Source of the DNA: Saccharopolyspora shandongensis
GTDB lineage: Bacteria > Actinomycetota > Actinomycetes > Mycobacteriales > Pseudonocardiaceae
NCBI RefSeq assembly: GCF_900106995.1
Contig: NZ_FNOK01000005.1
Coordinates: forward strand, 62,001-126,000
Direction of reading: 5' to 3'
DNA: 64,000 nt
Below the pieces are notes generated by a model. That model had not been told where the DNA came from. It did not search any database and saw nothing but the letters and a program-made list of their open reading frames with translations. Made by a program: the position numbers and the translations under genes. Shown piece by piece: positions 9,819-18,575 of this stretch; within the stretch, counting starts at the first letter, position 1, and each line of letters begins with the position of its first letter.

Positions 9819-10595
9819 GTGAGCATTCACGACGATCGCCCCGGCGGTGCGGGCGGCAACCCCGACGATCGAAACTACGGCGCGCACGCCCAACAACCCG
9901 GAGCGGGTTCGAAGGGCGCACCGAGTGCCGCGCAAGGCGCACCGAGTGCGCGGAGCACGCAGAGCCTCAGCGCGCAGAAGTACAACTACTACGACGACGA
10001 TGACGGCTACAGCGACGGCGAAGCCACGTCCGTGGTCGACCGCAGAAGTTCGGCGGGCGACTACTACGACGAGATCGGCGACCCGCGCAAGCCCTTCGGC
10101 TGGAACGCGGGCGCCGACCTCGGTCTGCTGATCCTGCGGCTGGCGCTGGGCGGGATATTCCTCGCCCACGGCGCGCAGAAGCTCTTCGGCATCCTCGGCG
10201 GTCCCGGCCCGGACGGCTTCGCCGCGGCGCTGGGCAAGATGGGCTTCGAGAACAGCGCCGTGCTGGCCCTGGTCACCGGCGGCACCGAGCTCGGCGCGGG
10301 CGCGCTGCTGGTGCTGGGCCTGTTCACGCCGCTGGCCGCCGCCGGCATCGTCGGCGTGATGGGCAACGCGATATTCCTCAAGCTCGGCGCCGGGTTCTTC
10401 GCCGCCTCCGGTGGTTTCGAGCTCGAGGCGACGCTCGGCGCGCTGGGCCTCGGCCTGATGTTCACCGGCCCCGGCCGGGTGGCGCTGGACTACGGGCGCG
10501 TGTGGTTCCGCCGCCCGCTGGCCTTCGGGTTCATCGCCCTGATCATCGCGGTCGCCGCGTCCGCAGCGGTCCTGATCCTGTTCCACGGCCTCTGA
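9819..10595 (+). CDS. DoxX-family membrane protein with acidic N-terminal extension
   Basis: 258 residues. Residues 1-95 are soluble, rich in Gly, Ala, Ser, Asp and Tyr (NYYDDDDGYSDGE). From about 100 there is a DoxX domain (GLLILRLALGGIFLAHGAQK, GGTELGAGALLVLGLF) with four predicted transmembrane helices, and the C-terminal helix AFGFIALIIAVAASAAVLIL. M. tuberculosis Rv3005c, a DoxX protein in the oxidative-stress membrane complex with SodA and SseA, lies at the same place beside lppZ. The open frame continues upstream, but GTG 9819 is chosen for the leaderless -10 box. A role in redox stress is inferred from the homologue. Confidence 0.85.
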   Translation: MSIHDDRPGGAGGNPDDRNYGAHAQQPGAGSKGAPSAAQGAPSARSTQSLSAQKYNYYDDDDGYSDGEATSVVDRRSSAGDYYDEIGDPRKPFGWNAGADLGLLILRLALGGIFLAHGAQKLFGILGGPGPDGFAAALGKMGFENSAVLALVTGGTELGAGALLVLGLFTPLAAAGIVGVMGNAIFLKLGAGFFAASGGFELEATLGALGLGLMFTGPGRVALDYGRVWFRRPLAFGFIALIIAVAASAAVLILFHGL

Positions 10596-10612
10596 CCTCG
10601 GAACGACCCGGA

Positions 10613-10649
10613 AAGCGGGGGCGCGCACAACGAGTGCGCGCCCCCGCTT
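10613..10649 (+). terminator. Terminator after the DoxX gene
   Basis: Perfect 15-bp stem (AAGCGGGGGCGCGCA and complement) with a 7-nt loop, 18 nt past the stop, followed by CGTCTTTCG. Confidence 0.8.
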
Positions 10650-10665
10650 CGTCTTTCGCGAGGAG

Positions 10666-10752
10666 CTACCGGACCCGGGTCCTCAGCATCCGGTAGCAGT
10701 GCACCCGGAGTTCCCGGCGGTAGCGGCCGGTGGACTCGCCGAACGCCCGCTC
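10666..10752 (-). pseudogene. Relic of an ECF sigma factor, N-terminal fragment
   Basis: On the reverse strand 28 codons read ERAFGESTGRYRREL then RVHCYRML and end at a stop after RTRVR. The pattern YRREL-x-VHCYRML is the start of region 2 in ECF sigma factors, where GS-x-x-DAED normally follows. Here the frame breaks after CYRML. It lies between the DoxX terminator and the ilvD terminator. Only this fragment remains, so it is non-functional if real. Confidence 0.45.
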
Positions 10753-10765
10753 CGGGCAAAGCGAA

Positions 10766-10791
10766 AGGGGCACCCGGTGACGGGTGCCCCT
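10766..10791 (-). terminator. Terminator of ilvD
   Basis: Perfect 11-bp stem AGGGGCACCCG with loop GTGA, 18 nt past the ilvD stop. It is followed on the minus strand by TTTCGCTTTG. Confidence 0.75.
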
Positions 10792-10808
10792 CGCGTTCGG
10801 CAGGTCGA

Positions 10809-12653
10809 TCACCTGTTGACGTCGCGGACCGCTCCGTAGGAGGCGGAGGTGGCGAGGCGGGCGTAGGCGCGCAGCGCCGCCGTGACCTTGCGTTCGCGGC
10901 CCACCGGCTGCCACGGGTGCTCGCTGGCGTCCATCTTGGCGCGGCGCTCGGCCAGGACCTCCTCGGAGACCAGCAGTTCCAGCTTGCGCTCGCGGACGTC
11001 GATCAGGATCTGGTCGCCGTTCTCCACCAGACCGATCGTGCCGCCGCTGGCCGCCTCCGGGGAGATGTGGCCGATCGACAGGCCCGACGAACCGCCGGAG
11101 AACCGGCCGTCGGTGATCAGCGCGCACTTCTTGCCCAGCCCCGAGCCCTTCAGGAAGGCCGTCGGGTGCAGCATCTCCTGCATGCCCGGCCCGCCGGACG
11201 GACCCTCGTAGCGGACCACCAGCACCTCGCCCGGCTGGATCTCCTTGTTCAGGATCACCGACACGGCCTGCTCCTGGCTCTCCACCACGCGTGCCGGGCC
11301 CTGGAAGTGCCAGAGCTCCTCCTCGACACCGGCGGTCTTGATCACCGCGCCTTCCTCGGCGAGGTTGCCCTTGAGCACCGCCAGGCCGCCGTCGGCGGTG
11401 TAGGCGTGCGCGACATCGCGGATGCAGCCGTTCGCGGCATCGGTGTCCAAAGAGGACCAGCGGTTCTCCGTGGAGAACGCCTTCGTGGTGCGGACCCCGC
11501 CCGGCGCCGCGTGGAACAGCTCGATGGCCTCCGCCGACGGCGACTCGCCGCGGATGTCCCATTTGGACAGCCACTCGGTCAGGTCCGCGCTGTGCACCGA
11601 CGAGACGTCGCGGTGCAGCAGGCCCGCCCGGTCGAGCTCGCCCATGATCGCGCTGATGCCACCGGCCCGGTGCACGTCCTCCATGTGGTAGTCGGAGTTC
11701 GGGCTCACCTTCGACAGGCACGGCACCCGGCGGCTGGTCTCCGCGATGTCGTCCAGCGAGAAGTCGATCTCGCCTTCGAGCGCCGCCGCCAGCGTGTGCA
11801 GCACCGTGTTCGTGGAACCGCCCATGGCCATGTCCAGCGCCATCGCGTTCTCGAACGCATTCTTGTTCGCGACCGAGCGCGGCAGCACCGACTCGTCGTC
11901 CTCGCCGTAGTAGCGCTTCGCGATGCGCACCACCGTGCGACCGGCCTCCTCGAAGAGGGCGCGGCGCGCGGCGTGGGTCGCCAGCGTGGACCCGTTGCCG
12001 GGCAGCGCCAGGCCGAGTGCCTCGGTGAGGCAGTTCATCGAGTTCGCGGTGAACATGCCCGAGCACGAGCCGCACGTCGGGCAGGCCGACCGCTCGACCT
12101 CCGAGAGCCCCTCCTCGTCCACCGCCGGGCTCGCGGACGCCGAGATCGCCGTGATCAGGTCGGTCGGCGCCTGCGCCACGCCATCCACCACGACGGCCTT
12201 GCCGGCCTCCATCGGCCCGCCGGAGACGAACACCGCCGGGATGTTCAGCCGCATCGCGGCGTTGAGCATGCCGGGCGTGATCTTGTCGCAGTTGGAGATG
12301 CACACCAGCGCGTCGGCCTGGTGCGCGTTGACCATGTACTCCACCGAGTCGGCGATCAGCTCGCGCGAGGGCAGCGAGTAGAGCATGCCGCTGTGGCCCA
12401 TGGCGATGCCGTCGTCCACCGCGATGGTGTGGAACTCGCGCGGCACGCCCCCGGCCTCGCGGATGGTGGCGGCGACCACGTCGCCGAGGTCGCGCAGGTG
12501 CACGTGGCCTGGCACGAACTGGGTGTAGGAGTTGGCGATCGCCACGATGGGCTTGCCGAAGTCGTCGTCGGTCATGCCGGTGGCACGCCACAGCGAGCGG
12601 GCGCCGGCGGCATTCCGTCCGTGTGTCGTGGTGCGGGAGCGCAGCTGAGGCAT
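10809..12653 (-). CDS. ilvD: Dihydroxy-acid dehydratase
   Basis: 614 residues, the long E. coli-type length. It dehydrates dihydroxy acids to 2-oxo acids in the isoleucine and valine pathways. Iron-sulfur and substrate motifs are visible: [11 protein letters not shown] near 120 and [19 protein letters not shown] near 195. The C-terminal [15 protein letters not shown] is also present. The open frame starts at TTG 12668, but ATG 12653 ([13 protein letters not shown]) is the standard family start. In M. tuberculosis ilvD (Rv0189c) lies elsewhere; here it joins the ilv/leu region. Structured repeat copy B occupies its 5' side, so the promoter probably lies in or next to the repeat. Confidence 0.96.
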   Translation of the reverse strand: MPQLRSRTTTHGRNAAGARSLWRATGMTDDDFGKPIVAIANSYTQFVPGHVHLRDLGDVVAATIREAGGVPREFHTIAVDDGIAMGHSGMLYSLPSRELIADSVEYMVNAHQADALVCISNCDKITPGMLNAAMRLNIPAVFVSGGPMEAGKAVVVDGVAQAPTDLITAISASASPAVDEEGLSEVERSACPTCGSCSGMFTANSMNCLTEALGLALPGNGSTLATHAARRALFEEAGRTVVRIAKRYYGEDDESVLPRSVANKNAFENAMALDMAMGGSTNTVLHTLAAALEGEIDFSLDDIAETSRRVPCLSKVSPNSDYHMEDVHRAGGISAIMGELDRAGLLHRDVSSVHSADLTEWLSKWDIRGESPSAEAIELFHAAPGGVRTTKAFSTENRWSSLDTDAANGCIRDVAHAYTADGGLAVLKGNLAEEGAVIKTAGVEEELWHFQGPARVVESQEQAVSVILNKEIQPGEVLVVRYEGPSGGPGMQEMLHPTAFLKGSGLGKKCALITDGRFSGGSSGLSIGHISPEAASGGTIGLVENGDQILIDVRERKLELLVSEEVLAERRAKMDASEHPWQPVGRERKVTAALRAYARLATSASYGAVRDVNR

Positions 12654-12992
12654 TTTGAAGGTTTCCAAACTCGTTTTGCGTGGCGGTGCAGGTAGCGGCC
12701 CCCCTGCGGGAGTTACAGAAGCCTTCTCGGCTCCGGGATCCCCGACTTGCGCATGACCAATACGCGGCGTCGGGGCTGTCCTCGCGAGAAGACTTCTGAG
12801 AACCCGCGGCGGTGCAAGTTGCTCAGGTGGGCTAAGCGGCTTCGCCGCTTGCGGCCGCTTTCGGCCTTGCGAGTCGGGCGTCGCGGCGGTCTACCACCGG
12901 AAGTGGCTTCGCCACTTGCCTGACGGCGAGGCGTTGCGAGCCCGCCCCCGGACCGCGCCTTGTGGGCGCGGGAAGTTGCGGTGCGGCCGACA
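12654..12992. other. Intergenic region between the PH-domain gene and ilvD
   Basis: 339 bp. Repeat copy B covers 12675-12852. A second small hairpin AAGTGG-CTTCG-CCACTT lies near 12901-12917, outside the repeat core. No gene or clear promoter for ilvD was found. Confidence 0.5.
12675..12852 (+). repeat. Structured intergenic repeat, copy B
   Basis: Starts TTGCGTGGCGGTGCAGG and ends in the hairpin AAGCGGC-TTC-GCCGCTT at 12834-12850. Inner pairs CCCCGAC/GTCGGGG and an outer stem CAGAAGCCTTCTCG with CGAGAAGACTTCTG (13 of 14 paired) are visible. It lies directly 5' of ilvD. This is the copy farthest from a stop codon. Confidence 0.75.
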
Positions 12993-13535
12993 TTACTCCT
13001 GCGTGGTCGGGTCGGGCAGCCGCCCACCGCTGATCGCCGCCACTTGAGGCAGGTCGCGTACCCGCACCGCCGGGAGCTGGACCTCCTTGCCGGAGCGCAG
13101 CACGGCCTTGAGCCAGCGCTTCTCGTCCAGCCGCAGCGACACCACGTCGTCCCAGCCGAACTTGGTGCGGCCGAGCATGGTGCGCGCCACCACCTGCTGC
13201 GCGTCGAACGTGGTGCGGGTGCGCAGGATCCACACCGCCAACCCGAGCGGGATCAGGTAGATCAGCAGCGCCCAGGTGCCCGCGGTGGTGGCCAGCGGGG
13301 TGGCGCAGATGATGACCGCCAGCACGCCCAGCAGCGCCACCGGTGTGATCCGGAACGTCAAGGACTTCGGGCCCTCGGGCTCCGCCGGGGCGGCCTGCTC
13401 CGCGTCGGCGGACTCCGCGGTCCGCTCGTCGGTGGACTCGGCGGCCTGCTCCGCGTCGGAGGGCTGCGTGTCGGACGGCTCCGGGGCGGGCTGCTTGGCG
13501 TCGGGCTGCTCGGGCTCCTGCGGGGTCTCGCTCAC
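12993..13535 (-). CDS. PH domain-containing membrane protein (Cfp6-like)
   Basis: 180 residues. Residues 1-56 are an acidic, Pro/Glu/Ala-rich linker. Two transmembrane helices follow (ITPVALLGVLAVIICATPLA, WALLIYLIPLGLAVWIL), then a bacterial PH-like domain (TTFDAQQVVARTMLGRTKFG, SLRLDEKRWLKAVL) to the end. M. tuberculosis cfp6 (Rv3004), annotated as a low-molecular-weight antigen, occupies the equivalent place before ilvB. The function of the family is unknown. It is divergent from ilvB. Confidence 0.85.
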   Translation of the reverse strand: MSETPQEPEQPDAKQPAPEPSDTQPSDAEQAAESTDERTAESADAEQAAPAEPEGPKSLTFRITPVALLGVLAVIICATPLATTAGTWALLIYLIPLGLAVWILRTRTTFDAQQVVARTMLGRTKFGWDDVVSLRLDEKRWLKAVLRSGKEVQLPAVRVRDLPQVAAISGGRLPDPTTQE

Positions 13536-13735
13536 GCCTCCGATGGTCTCACCTGCGATTCCCGGCGCAGTGGGCGGCCGAACGCCCCGGGCGACCAGCC
13601 GCCCACGCGACCGCCGAGACGCGTTCGGCCCACGCGTCGCATGTCACATCTCACGGCGCGGACCACCTCTGATGGCACCGCTGACCTGGGCTTATCCCCG
13701 ATGAGGAGGCCGCGTCGGGCGATCTCAGGCGTCCA

Positions 13736-13761
13736 CCATGCGGGAAGATCTTCCCGCATGG
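13736..13761. promoter_or_regulatory. 26-bp perfect palindrome upstream of the ilvB promoter
   Basis: CCATGCGGGAAGA and its exact complement meet without a spacer. It ends 1 bp before the -35 TTGACG, so a bound repressor or activator would touch RNA polymerase. No other copy was noticed in the window. Confidence 0.6.
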
Positions 13762-13762
13762 T

Positions 13763-13791
13763 TTGACGTCGCGGGTCGCTTTGATTAACGT
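13763..13791 (+). promoter_or_regulatory. Promoter of the ilvB leader transcript
   Basis: TTGACG (13763-13768), a 17-nt spacer, then TAACGT (13786-13791). Initiation would fall about 7 nt later, at or next to the leader-peptide ATG at 13799, so the leader is probably translated from a leaderless mRNA. Confidence 0.65.
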
Positions 13792-13798
13792 CCTTGCC

Positions 13799-13849
13799 AT
13801 GCTGCGACTGCACGACATTCTCGTACTTCCCCGGCGCGTCGACGCCTAG
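13799..13849 (+). CDS. ilvB leader peptide
   Basis: 16-residue [19 protein letters not shown] then TAG. Seven of the 16 residues are Leu, Ile or Val, with ILVL in a row, which fits ribosome-mediated attenuation by branched-chain aminoacyl-tRNA levels. It begins at the predicted transcription start. Its last codons form the left arm of a 13-bp hairpin, and a U-tract terminator follows. Corynebacterium ilvBNC is known to have a leader-peptide attenuator. Confidence 0.75.
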   Translation: MLRLHDILVLPRRVDA

Positions 13850-13912
13850 GAAGTTCGCAGCGTCGACGCGCCAACCCTCGTCAGGCCTATTTGGGGTCTG
13901 CGGGGGTTTTTT
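13833..13912 (+). terminator. ilvB transcription attenuator
   Basis: Hairpin 1:2 has perfect 13-bp arms, GGCGCGTCGACGC at 13833-13845 and its complement at 13860-13872. Next to it a terminator stem runs from AACCCTCG (13873) to CGGGGGTT and ends in TTTTTTCG at 13907-13914. A ribosome stalled on the Leu/Ile/Val codons would free the second arm. The antiterminator pairing itself is inferred. Confidence 0.7.
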
Positions 13913-13949
13913 CGTGTCCGGTCCAACTCCCGACCCCGAGGCAGACCCG

Positions 13950-15779
13950 ATGACCAGCGCCAATACTCGGCAGAATCCGGTCCCGGCGCCCCCGCCAGGA
14001 CGCCGTCCCAAGCCCGCGCCGCCCAGCGGTGCCCCAGTGAAGCTGACCGGTGCTCAGGCACTGGTGCGCTCGCTGGAGGCCGTCGGCTGCGAGATCGTCT
14101 TCGGGATTCCGGGCGGCACGATCCTCCCCTCCTACGACCCGCTCCTCGACTCGAAGAAGGTCCGGCACATCCTGGTGCGCCACGAGCAGGGCGCCGGGCA
14201 CGCGGCCACCGGCTACGCGCAGGCCACCGGCAAGGTCGGCGTGTGCATGGCGACGTCCGGCCCCGGGGCGACGAACCTGGTCACCGCGCTCGCCGACGCC
14301 AACATGGACTCGGTCCCGCTCGTCGCGATCACCGGTCAGCAGAGCACCGGCCTGATCGGCACCGACGCCTTCCAGGAAGCCGACATCTGCGGCATCACGC
14401 TGCCGATCACCAAGCACAACTTCCTGGTCACCGACCCCGAGGACCTGCCGCGGATCATCGCCGAGGCGTTCTACATCGCCGCCAGCGGCCGGCCCGGCCC
14501 GGTGCTGGTGGACATCCCCAAGGACGTCCAGCAGGCGACCATGTCGTTCTCCTGGCCGCCGGAGATGAAGCTGCCCGGCTACCGGCCGACCAGCAAGCCG
14601 CACGGCAAGCAGGTCCGGGAGGCCGCCAAGCTGATCACCGAGGCGCGCCGCCCGGTGCTCTACGTCGGCGGCGGGGTCATCAAGGCCGAGGCGCACGCCG
14701 AGCTGCGGCAGCTGGCCGAGCGCACCGGCATCCCGGTGGTCACCACGCTGATGGCGCGCGGCGCGTTCCCCGACTCGCACCCGCAGCACATGGGCATGCC
14801 CGGCATGCACGGCACGGTCGCCGCGGTCGCCGCGATGCAGCGCGCCGACCTGCTGATCGCGCTGGGCACCCGCTTCGACGACCGGGTCACCGGCCAGCTG
14901 TCGTCGTTCGCGCCGGAGGCCAAGGTCGTGCACGCCGACATCGACCCGGCGGAGATCTCCAAGAACCGCTACGCGGACGTGCCGATCGTCGGCGACTGCA
15001 AGGAGGTCATAGCCGAGCTGATCGACGCGGTCGCCGCCGCCACCGAGCAGCACGGCACCGCGGACCTGACGGCCTGGCGGGCGGACCTCGACGACCTGCG
15101 CGAGCGCTTCCCGCTGGGCTACCAGTGGCCGTCCGACGGCAGCCTGTCGCCGGAGTACGTCATCGAGCGCCTCGGCAAGCTGGTCGGGCCGGAGGCGATC
15201 TACGCCGCCGGCGTCGGCCAGCACCAGATGTGGGCCGCGCAGTTCGTCGGCTACGAGAACCCGCGCACCTGGCTGAACTCCGGCGGCCTCGGCACGATGG
15301 GCTACGCGGTGCCCGCCGCGATGGGCGCCAAGGTCGGCATGCCGGACAAGGCCGTGTGGGCCATCGACGGCGACGGCTGCTTCCAGATGACCAACCAGGA
15401 GCTCGCCACCTGCGCCATCGAGGACATCCCCATCAAGGTGGCCGTCATCAACAACGGCAACCTCGGTATGGTCCGGCAGTGGCAGAACCTGTTTTACGCC
15501 GAGCGCTACTCACACAGTGACCTCGGCACCCACAAGCACCGCATCCCGGACTTCAAACTGCTGGCCGAGGCCTACGGCTGCGCGGGCCTGCGGTGCGAGT
15601 CCAAAGAGGACGTCGACAGCGTCATCCAGCGGGCGATGGAGATCAACGACCGACCCGTCGTGATCGACTTCGTGGTGGGCAAGGACGCCCAGGTGTGGCC
15701 GATGGTCGCCGCGGGCACCGGAAACGACGAGATCATGGCGGCGCGCGGCATCCGCCCGCTGTTCGAGGAGGATGAATGA
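13950..15779 (+). CDS. ilvB: Acetolactate synthase, large (catalytic) subunit
   Basis: 609 residues. The TPP- and FAD-dependent enzyme makes acetolactate or acetohydroxybutyrate, the first common step to Val, Leu and Ile. Residues 1-30 are a Pro-rich extension. The catalytic Glu79 lies in [14 protein letters not shown]. The TPP motif runs from [14 protein letters not shown] to NNGNLGMV in the C-terminal third. The frame opens at TTG 13794, but that region is the leader; ATG 13950 gives the usual length. Transcription is preceded by an attenuator. The stop overlaps the ATG of a 48-codon ORF leading into ilvN. Confidence 0.96.
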   Translation: MTSANTRQNPVPAPPPGRRPKPAPPSGAPVKLTGAQALVRSLEAVGCEIVFGIPGGTILPSYDPLLDSKKVRHILVRHEQGAGHAATGYAQATGKVGVCMATSGPGATNLVTALADANMDSVPLVAITGQQSTGLIGTDAFQEADICGITLPITKHNFLVTDPEDLPRIIAEAFYIAASGRPGPVLVDIPKDVQQATMSFSWPPEMKLPGYRPTSKPHGKQVREAAKLITEARRPVLYVGGGVIKAEAHAELRQLAERTGIPVVTTLMARGAFPDSHPQHMGMPGMHGTVAAVAAMQRADLLIALGTRFDDRVTGQLSSFAPEAKVVHADIDPAEISKNRYADVPIVGDCKEVIAELIDAVAAATEQHGTADLTAWRADLDDLRERFPLGYQWPSDGSLSPEYVIERLGKLVGPEAIYAAGVGQHQMWAAQFVGYENPRTWLNSGGLGTMGYAVPAAMGAKVGMPDKAVWAIDGDGCFQMTNQELATCAIEDIPIKVAVINNGNLGMVRQWQNLFYAERYSHSDLGTHKHRIPDFKLLAEAYGCAGLRCESKEDVDSVIQRAMEINDRPVVIDFVVGKDAQVWPMVAAGTGNDEIMAARGIRPLFEEDE

Positions 15780-15922
15780 GCAGCCCTATGTCAACTCTGG
15801 TGCTGCTCAACCGCACCTCAGGGGACCGTGACGTAAACCAGCCACAAGAAACCTCGAAACGAGCGATTGAGCTGGACGCAACCACAACTGCAAATCTCGG
15901 AGAGGCGGGACTGCGCCCATGA
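15776..15922 (+). CDS. Possible 48-residue ORF bridging ilvB and ilvN
   Basis: ATG 15776 overlaps the ilvB stop (ATGA) and its TGA overlaps the ilvN ATG (ATGA), so the 139-nt gap is exactly one reading frame. It begins [17 protein letters not shown] and has no domain. Only a little over half of its third positions are G or C, well below the neighbours. It may therefore be a coupling ORF rather than a gene for a stable protein, or chance. Confidence 0.4.
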   Translation: MSSPMSTLVLLNRTSGDRDVNQPQETSKRAIELDATTTANLGEAGLRP

Positions 15923-16425
15923 CCCGACACACGCTGAGCGTGCTGGTGGAGAACGTCCCCGGGGTGCTCGCCCGGGTGTCCGGCCTGTTCTCCCGGCGCA
16001 GCTTCAACATCGAGTCGCTCGCGGTCGGCCCGACCGAGCACCCGGAGATCTCCCGGATGACGATCGTGGTCGCCGTCTCCGACCAGCCGCTGGAGCAGGT
16101 CACCAAGCAGCTCAACAAGCTGGTCAACGTGATCAAGATCGTGGAGCTGGAGACCGATGCCGCGGTGCAGCGGGAGCTGCTGCTGGTCAAGGTCCGCGCC
16201 GACGCGTCGGTGCGCAGCCAGGTGCTGGAGACGGTGCAGCTGTTCCGCGCGAAAGTGGTGGACGTCTCGCCGGAGGCGCTGACCATCGAGGCCACCGGTA
16301 CCGCCGATAAGCTCGACGCGCTGCTGCGAATGCTGGAACCTTACGGCGTCCGCGAGATGGTGCAGTCGGGAACGATCGCGATCGGCCGTGGCCCGCGTTC
16401 CATCACGGCCACTGCAGTGCGCTGA
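15919..16425 (+). CDS. ilvN: Acetolactate synthase, small (regulatory) subunit
   Basis: 168 residues. It stabilises IlvB and carries valine feedback. The N-terminal ACT domain is clear (TLSVLVENVPGVLARVSGLF, RRSFNIESLAVGPTE), followed by the C-terminal small-subunit domain (VKVRADASVRSQVLETVQLF, EPYGVREMVQSGTIAIGRG). Length and order match actinobacterial IlvN. ATG 15919 overlaps the stop of the short bridging ORF; no strong RBS is visible, which suits coupled translation. Confidence 0.95.
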   Translation: MTRHTLSVLVENVPGVLARVSGLFSRRSFNIESLAVGPTEHPEISRMTIVVAVSDQPLEQVTKQLNKLVNVIKIVELETDAAVQRELLLVKVRADASVRSQVLETVQLFRAKVVDVSPEALTIEATGTADKLDALLRMLEPYGVREMVQSGTIAIGRGPRSITATAVR

Positions 16426-16565
16426 TCCGGCGCCCCCGCCACAGGGCCGAAAACCGAAGAACCTGTCGCCGAATTCGTCCGCGGAGCCGTCCTGGCGGGT
16501 ACCCCGGGCGAGAAGACCACCGCATTCGGCGGCGGGTACGAAGAAGTCCCGAAAGGAAACGCTGA

Positions 16566-17567
<1,002 letters not shown>

Positions 17568-17618
17568 GGACCCGCGATCCTCGGCGGCGCGCCGACCGCG
17601 CGTCCGGCCGATGCGAAA

Positions 17619-17653
17619 AGGCCCGGTGAGCCCCACGAGGGATCACCGGGCCT
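17619..17653 (+). terminator. Terminator after ilvC
   Basis: Perfect 11-bp stem AGGCCCGGTGA with a 13-nt loop, 51 nt after the ilvC stop and preceded by AAAA. Confidence 0.65.
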
Positions 17654-17727
17654 CGGCCTTCCCGGTAGGTTCCCGGACCGGCTTTCCCAGTTGCCAAAGG
17701 GGGAAACCGGTCGCTGCGGGTGAGGGA

Positions 17728-17733
17728 TAAGGT
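17728..17733 (+). promoter_or_regulatory. Leaderless-type -10 box of the DUF397-like gene
   Basis: TAAGGT ends 7 nt before GTG 17741 and no ribosome binding site lies between them. Confidence 0.5.
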
Positions 17734-17740
17734 ACGCATC

Positions 17741-17986
17741 GTGAGTGCAGACAACGAGATCGTCGACAACAAGGCGCACATCCGCCACAAGCTGGACTTC
17801 ACCGACGCGGAGTGGATCACCAGCACGGACGACCCGGACGAGCCGGGCGTCGAGATCGCCTTCGTGGACGGCTACATCGGCATGCGCAACGGCGCCGAAC
17901 CGGAGGGCCCGGTCCTGGTCTTCACGCCGGAGGAGTGGGACGCGTTCGTCGCCGGCGCCAAGGACGGCGAATTCGACGAGCCGTGA
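17741..17986 (+). CDS. Small DUF397-like protein
   Basis: 81 residues, acidic. The C-terminal half (GPVLVFTPEEWDAFVAGAKD) is the conserved end of DUF397, a small actinobacterial domain often paired with XRE regulators. The usual N-terminal WRKSSYS part is absent, so it is a divergent or partial version. GTG 17741 is chosen for its leaderless -10 box; a frame from 17720 is possible. No helix-turn-helix partner lies nearby. Function unknown. Confidence 0.7.
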   Translation: MSADNEIVDNKAHIRHKLDFTDAEWITSTDDPDEPGVEIAFVDGYIGMRNGAEPEGPVLVFTPEEWDAFVAGAKDGEFDEP

Positions 17987-18007
17987 TGGTGAAGGTGAAC
18001 GGCTCGT

Positions 18008-18198
18008 TTTGCGTAGCGGTGCAGGTGGCGGCCCCCCTGCGGGAGTTACAGAAGCCTTCTCGGCTGTGGGATCCCCGACTTGTGTATGACCAATACGCGG
18101 CGTCGGGGCTGTCCTCGCTGGGAGAACTCCGGAGGGGTGGGCGCCGTGAACCCGCGGCGGTGCGAGTTGCGAGGGTGGGCTAAGCGGCTGCGCCGCTT
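18008..18198 (+). repeat. Structured intergenic repeat, copy C
   Basis: Begins TTTGCGTAGCGGTGCAGG about 20 nt after the DUF397-like stop and ends in AAGCGGC-TGC-GCCGCTT (18182-18198). The CCCCGAC/GTCGGGG pair is present. The outer stem pairs less well than in the other copies. Confidence 0.75.
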
Positions 18199-18575
18199 GC
18201 GGTGGCTCCCGAGTGTGTGGAGTTCGGTGTCGCGGTGGCGGATGCGTTCCAGGTGGAAGGTGAATCTTGCTCGTGTTGGCGCCAGGAGCAATACGGTGTT
18301 CCGTCGGGTGACGGAGACCGTCACGTGTACCAGAGTCCTTGTGCAGGCGGGTGGCCGCCACCTGGGTGACGCCGTGTCCCCATGGCGTTGCGCGTTGTGT
18401 CCGCAGCCTGGTTGATCTGCGACAATGCCGAAGAATCGGGTTTAACGGGCGGGCAATTCCGGACCGGTGATCCGGGCAACACCCTTGTGAACGCTTTCTC
18501 AAACTCCCGTTAAACTTCGACCCCGTCCGGGCACATCGCCGTGCCGACCGTGATCTTCAAAAATGGAGTTCGCCC
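18199..18575 (+). promoter_or_regulatory. Upstream region of serA
   Basis: About 375 bp without a gene. A perfect 10-bp inverted repeat GTTTAACGGG/CCCGTTAAAC lies at 18440-18449 and 18506-18515, close to the likely serA promoter, and may be an operator. No leader peptide rich in one amino acid was found. Confidence 0.4.

Noticed and set aside
10666-12591. 641-codon minus-strand frame overlapping ilvD
   Set aside because: Out of frame with ilvD and of biased composition. Only its last 28 codons, outside ilvD, resemble a sigma factor and are listed as a relic.
12653-12668. TTG start for ilvD giving five extra residues
   Set aside because: The ATG at 12653 yields the standard IlvD N-terminus; the TTG has no RBS.
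13913-13949. T-box riboswitch before ilvB
   Set aside because: No T-box core sequence is present; the leader peptide explains the attenuator better.
15776-15922. Second leader-type attenuator between ilvB and ilvN
   Set aside because: No terminator hairpin or amino-acid-rich run; the overlap pattern suggests coupling instead.
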